DNA from: Ostreococcus lucimarinus CCE9901
Lineage: Eukaryota; Chlorophyta; Mamiellophyceae; Mamiellales; Bathycoccaceae
NCBI RefSeq assembly: GCF_000092065.1
Contig: NC_009357.1
Span: 434,001-498,000, forward strand
Reading direction: 5' to 3'
DNA: 64,000 nucleotides
Part shown: one piece after another, positions 61,222 through 64,000 of the stretch
How the letters are laid out: every line of letters begins with the position of its first letter
Position numbering within the stretch: the stretch's first letter is position 1
Notes under the pieces: generated by a model
The model's input: only the letters and a program-made list of their open reading frames with translations
The model's database searches: none
What the model was told of the DNA's origin: nothing
Made by a program: the position numbers and the translations under genes

Positions 61222-64000
61222 TTATCGTGCGATGTCGGATTTTTCCATGTACTGGTACCCGGTGGGCAAGTCGCGATTGACCTTGTCCGCCTCGGGGGAC
61301 GTCAGGAGGGCGTCGCGAGGGAGCGCTCCGCCACGCAACGCACCGGTGTTTCGGGCTTGACCGCGCTGACCCGGTAGAAGATCGTCAAAGTTTTCTTCGG
61401 AATCGAACCCTGCGAGCGAAGAACCAGGGACACTACCAGGAAGCCTGTTGGCTTGTTGAAGATTGCTTCGAGTTTTCTTCGTCTTCGCCTTGGCGCTCGA
61501 CGGGAGTCCGCCAAAGGCGGCTCGCTTTTGTGTGTCTTTCGCGCGCATCGTCTCCCGGATCCGACGCATGGCTCCGTTCATTGGCGACACTCCGGTTGTA
61601 CCACCAGATAACGTGCGCTGCAAACCTCCAGATAGCTGTCTCTCTAACGGCGACTGATTGTACATTTCAACGAGCGCTGGAACAGGGTCTCCCACAAGGT
61701 TGACTGCGAGATCCTTTTCGCGTTCAGAACGCGAATGTTTCTCGCAAAAAGCAGTGAATCTTTTCTTGGAGTGGTCGACTGCGCGCATATGACACGCTGC
61801 TCGTCGGCAGCAGAGTGGATGAAAGACGGTTTGACAGTGCCCAAAGCAACAACGCATGAGCGTTCCATGCGAACGCGTACAGTATGTGCAAGACGCGTTG
61901 CGGCGCTCGCGAGGCACGTCCTCGATATTCACAGGTCTGATCACCGCTACGTGATTCATGATCCTATCGAACAAGTGCGCCTCGGGGACCCATTTCGCGC
62001 ACGCGACGTGACACCACTGGTTCCCGGTCAGCGTCTTCTTGAAGGCGCCCATTTTCACCGGGCAAAGCGTGCACTCCACTCCGCGGTAAAGAGCCAACTT
62101 GCCTTGTAACGTTATGCGCGACTTCTTTGAAGTCTTTGGAATTGCAGTGCCTGCTAACACGGCTGCATTGCACACAAAACACAACCACTTGGGATCCTTG
62201 ACATAAGCGTCACCCGTGATTCCGTAACAGTGCGGGTGCACGATAAGTTCACACTGCGAACACTTCATTGTTTCTTCCATCTTCTCCGCTTCTTCAGTCC
62301 CAGCACAGACACAGCAAGCTTTGTTATCGGACACGGCATGGAACGGATCCAGAAGAATCGATGACATCGGTGAACGAATCGGAGACGCTCCAAGAACAGG
62401 GGATCCGCTTCGAGGCGTGCCAGACAGGCTAAAAGACTTGAGGTGACTCGATGTGGTGGGGTCGAAGTTCGCGAGACCGAACATTTTTTTCACCCGACTT
62501 GGTGCCGCTTCTATTGCTTTCATCACCGCTTGGGTAGTCGGGGGCTTGTATGTTGGTATCAGGCTCTTCGGGTCGGGTGCCACTATTGCGGCTGAACCCA
62601 TCTCGCGTTTCGGTTTTGATTCGCGTCGCCCATCACCCACTGCTGCTTTGGCTCGCTCCAGTGCTGCCAGCTGGTCCGCTTCGCGCTTCTCTTTCTTCTG
62701 TTGACGTTTGACCTCTCTGATTCCCGACATGTACGTCGCGGCCTCATCGAGCTTTGCCTTGCGCTTTGCTTGTTCGTCGTTGTCCGACTCGATTCCGCTA
62801 GCTATTTTCTCTTGTGCCCTCTTGAGTTTCTGCCTGTTCGACTGTAGTTGCCAAAGAAGTTCATATTGAAGCGCAAGAATCTCTGCTTCTACTTCGTCTT
62901 TTGGAGCGCACGCCAAGAGCGTCGGGTTCGAACGCCAAGCGTCTTCAATTCGTTGCAACTCATCCTTTGCCGATGGACCGCCTTGTACACGGTTGGCGCG
63001 AGACGGCGCCCCAGGTAGTTGCAAATCTTTCGACTCGCCACTTTTCTTGAGACAATTCACGCTTCCTTCACTTGTACCGCATTTGCTCGACAACGTTTTC
63101 AATCTCACGCACACCGCGCATGGTTGAGATCCCCCCGAGCAACCTTGCTTGGGACCACTGGGAGTCTGTGAGGTAGACTCTTTGAGCCTGAACGCCTTGT
63201 CGAGCAAAATTTCCGTGTGAATGGCCATCGTCTCTTCTGTACAGCCTTGCTCAAAATGTTTCAGCTCTCCATCGATCCCAAATGCCGTTGTGCATTCGTA
63301 TCCGGTCTTTTCTCGCACATCCATATCCTTGTCACCGCCCAATTCTTCGTGCTCATCCCGAACGGGGTCGTTACCCACGACGGTCGTTCCCGCGCTGGAC
63401 GGTGAGTCGTCGATCCCTTGGCCGCCACTTAACGCTTGCTCGCTCGTAGTCGTCATATTTGTGAGGTTTGAAGGTACGTTAACGAGCCCGTAAGACGCTG
63501 CCATGTCTAGATTTTGCTCTGGGAAAATCATGTTTTTATCCAACTTTTTCTTCGCCTTGGTCGCCTCTTCTCGACGAGCATCTTGACGCGTATTCACGTG
63601 CGAAGCGCTCTCGTGACGAAGCCACATACGAAGGCACGACAACAGTTCGTCGGTGTCCGAGTTTTCACTCTTTATTTCGATCCCATTCTTGCTGCGTTTG
63701 CTATTGGTCTTGTTTTCGTACTTTCCAAGCCAGGCCTTCAACGCCGCGAGCGTTACTCTTGAAAATTTCGCAATCTCACGCATTTTTTCGCTCTCATCCC
63801 CCACTAAACTAACTAAAACTCTAATCGTCATCGCGACGTGTTCTGGTGGTAGATTCTGTACCAAATCGATCCCCTGTTCGTGTTCCTGCAACGGCGGTAT
63901 GACGAAGGGTTGCGTAGGTACGGCTGGAATAGTCCCGACAATGTGGTTCTTCTCCTCAAGTTTAATCGGCGAAGTCGGTGCCGATGTCGATGCGTGACTC
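61222..64000 (-). CDS. PHD plus extended-PHD (PZP) chromatin reader, 5' end beyond window
   Basis: The frame is open from the stop at 61222 to the right edge (at least 925 residues), so the start is missing. The C-terminal third holds a PHD finger (KACCVCAGTEEAEKM, CSQCELIVHPHCYG), a zinc knuckle (VECTLCPVKMGAFKKT) and an extended PHD (CTYCTRSHGTLMRCC, FHPLCCRRAACHMR). This PHD-knuckle-ePHD module is that of JADE/BRPF and plant ATX-like proteins and binds the histone H3 tail. Upstream lie a Lys/Glu coiled coil and a Cys pair region. No SET or bromodomain is visible in the window. Confidence 0.85.
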   Translation of the reverse strand, partial: SHASTSAPTSPIKLEEKNHIVGTIPAVPTQPFVIPPLQEHEQGIDLVQNLPPEHVAMTIRVLVSLVGDESEKMREIAKFSRVTLAALKAWLGKYENKTNSKRSKNGIEIKSENSDTDELLSCLRMWLRHESASHVNTRQDARREEATKAKKKLDKNMIFPEQNLDMAASYGLVNVPSNLTNMTTTSEQALSGGQGIDDSPSSAGTTVVGNDPVRDEHEELGGDKDMDVREKTGYECTTAFGIDGELKHFEQGCTEETMAIHTEILLDKAFRLKESTSQTPSGPKQGCSGGSQPCAVCVRLKTLSSKCGTSEGSVNCLKKSGESKDLQLPGAPSRANRVQGGPSAKDELQRIEDAWRSNPTLLACAPKDEVEAEILALQYELLWQLQSNRQKLKRAQEKIASGIESDNDEQAKRKAKLDEAATYMSGIREVKRQQKKEKREADQLAALERAKAAVGDGRRESKPKREMGSAAIVAPDPKSLIPTYKPPTTQAVMKAIEAAPSRVKKMFGLANFDPTTSSHLKSFSLSGTPRSGSPVLGASPIRSPMSSILLDPFHAVSDNKACCVCAGTEEAEKMEETMKCSQCELIVHPHCYGITGDAYVKDPKWLCFVCNAAVLAGTAIPKTSKKSRITLQGKLALYRGVECTLCPVKMGAFKKTLTGNQWCHVACAKWVPEAHLFDRIMNHVAVIRPVNIEDVPRERRNASCTYCTRSHGTLMRCCFGHCQTVFHPLCCRRAACHMRAVDHSKKRFTAFCEKHSRSEREKDLAVNLVGDPVPALVEMYNQSPLERQLSGGLQRTLSGGTTGVSPMNGAMRRIRETMRAKDTQKRAAFGGLPSSAKAKTKKTRSNLQQANRLPGSVPGSSLAGFDSEENFDDLLPGQRGQARNTGALRGGALPRDALLTSPEADKVNRDLPTGYQYMEKSDIAR

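Overview
The window is nuclear DNA of a very compact, GC-rich, photosynthetic eukaryote. The best fit is a picoplanktonic prasinophyte green alga of the Mamiellales, most likely an Ostreococcus species. The evidence is: plastid-targeted proteins (bL28c, THF1, SufS, an EF-P with a transit peptide, an RbcX-like chaperone); plant-type families (DIVARICATA-type MYB, WRC domain, plant-type NDUFB4, NTE and VIP1 homologues); mostly single-exon genes 30-400 bp apart on both strands; and short introns (88-233 nt) with GTGCG or GTACG-like donors and a CTGAC branch site. I see no tRNA or rRNA gene, transposon, CRISPR array or viral segment. Species identity is inferred, not proven.

Layout. 0-17 kb: an MFS/BT1-like transporter cut by the left edge, a UBL-ZZ protein, a rhomboid protease, NDUFB4, an FBXO7/PI31-like F-box protein, a plastid coiled-coil protein, a membrane 2OG-Fe(II) oxygenase, a Mn-type CDF transporter, a membrane-anchored bZIP factor, a CCCH tandem zinc-finger protein, ORC5, ribosomal protein eS6 and an RbcX-like protein. 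17-35 kb: cullin 3, a WRC-domain protein, alanine aminotransferase, three consecutive tRNA-pathway genes (CCA-adding enzyme, POP1, valyl-tRNA synthetase), a J-domain protein divergent from proteasome ATPase RPT2, and a pinin-like splicing factor. 35-49 kb: an ICME-like esterase, THF1, a coiled-coil protein, a DUF212 protein, a TPR double-domain arginine methyltransferase, plastid bL28, V-ATPase subunit G, a MYB factor and a CDKAL1-like methylthiotransferase. 48-64 kb: an FtsJ methyltransferase, EF-P, an NTE-like phospholipase, the PPIP5K/VIP1 kinase, a fatty-acid desaturase, SufS and a PHD/extended-PHD protein cut by the right edge.

Several genes are complete only after splicing. I rebuilt NDUFB4, eS6, POP1, pinin, the ICME-like esterase, THF1, bL28c, V-ATPase G, EF-P and the UBL-ZZ protein from exon phase, family conservation and the CTGAC branch site.

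The most unusual signal is non-coding. A 15-bp element (ACTGTTTRCSCRYAC) occurs six times exactly and once with one mismatch, always in a 5' intergenic region. It often lies near a second motif, GACCGACCGC. The flanking genes lean toward translation, tRNA maturation and protein turnover, which suggests a shared promoter code or regulon.
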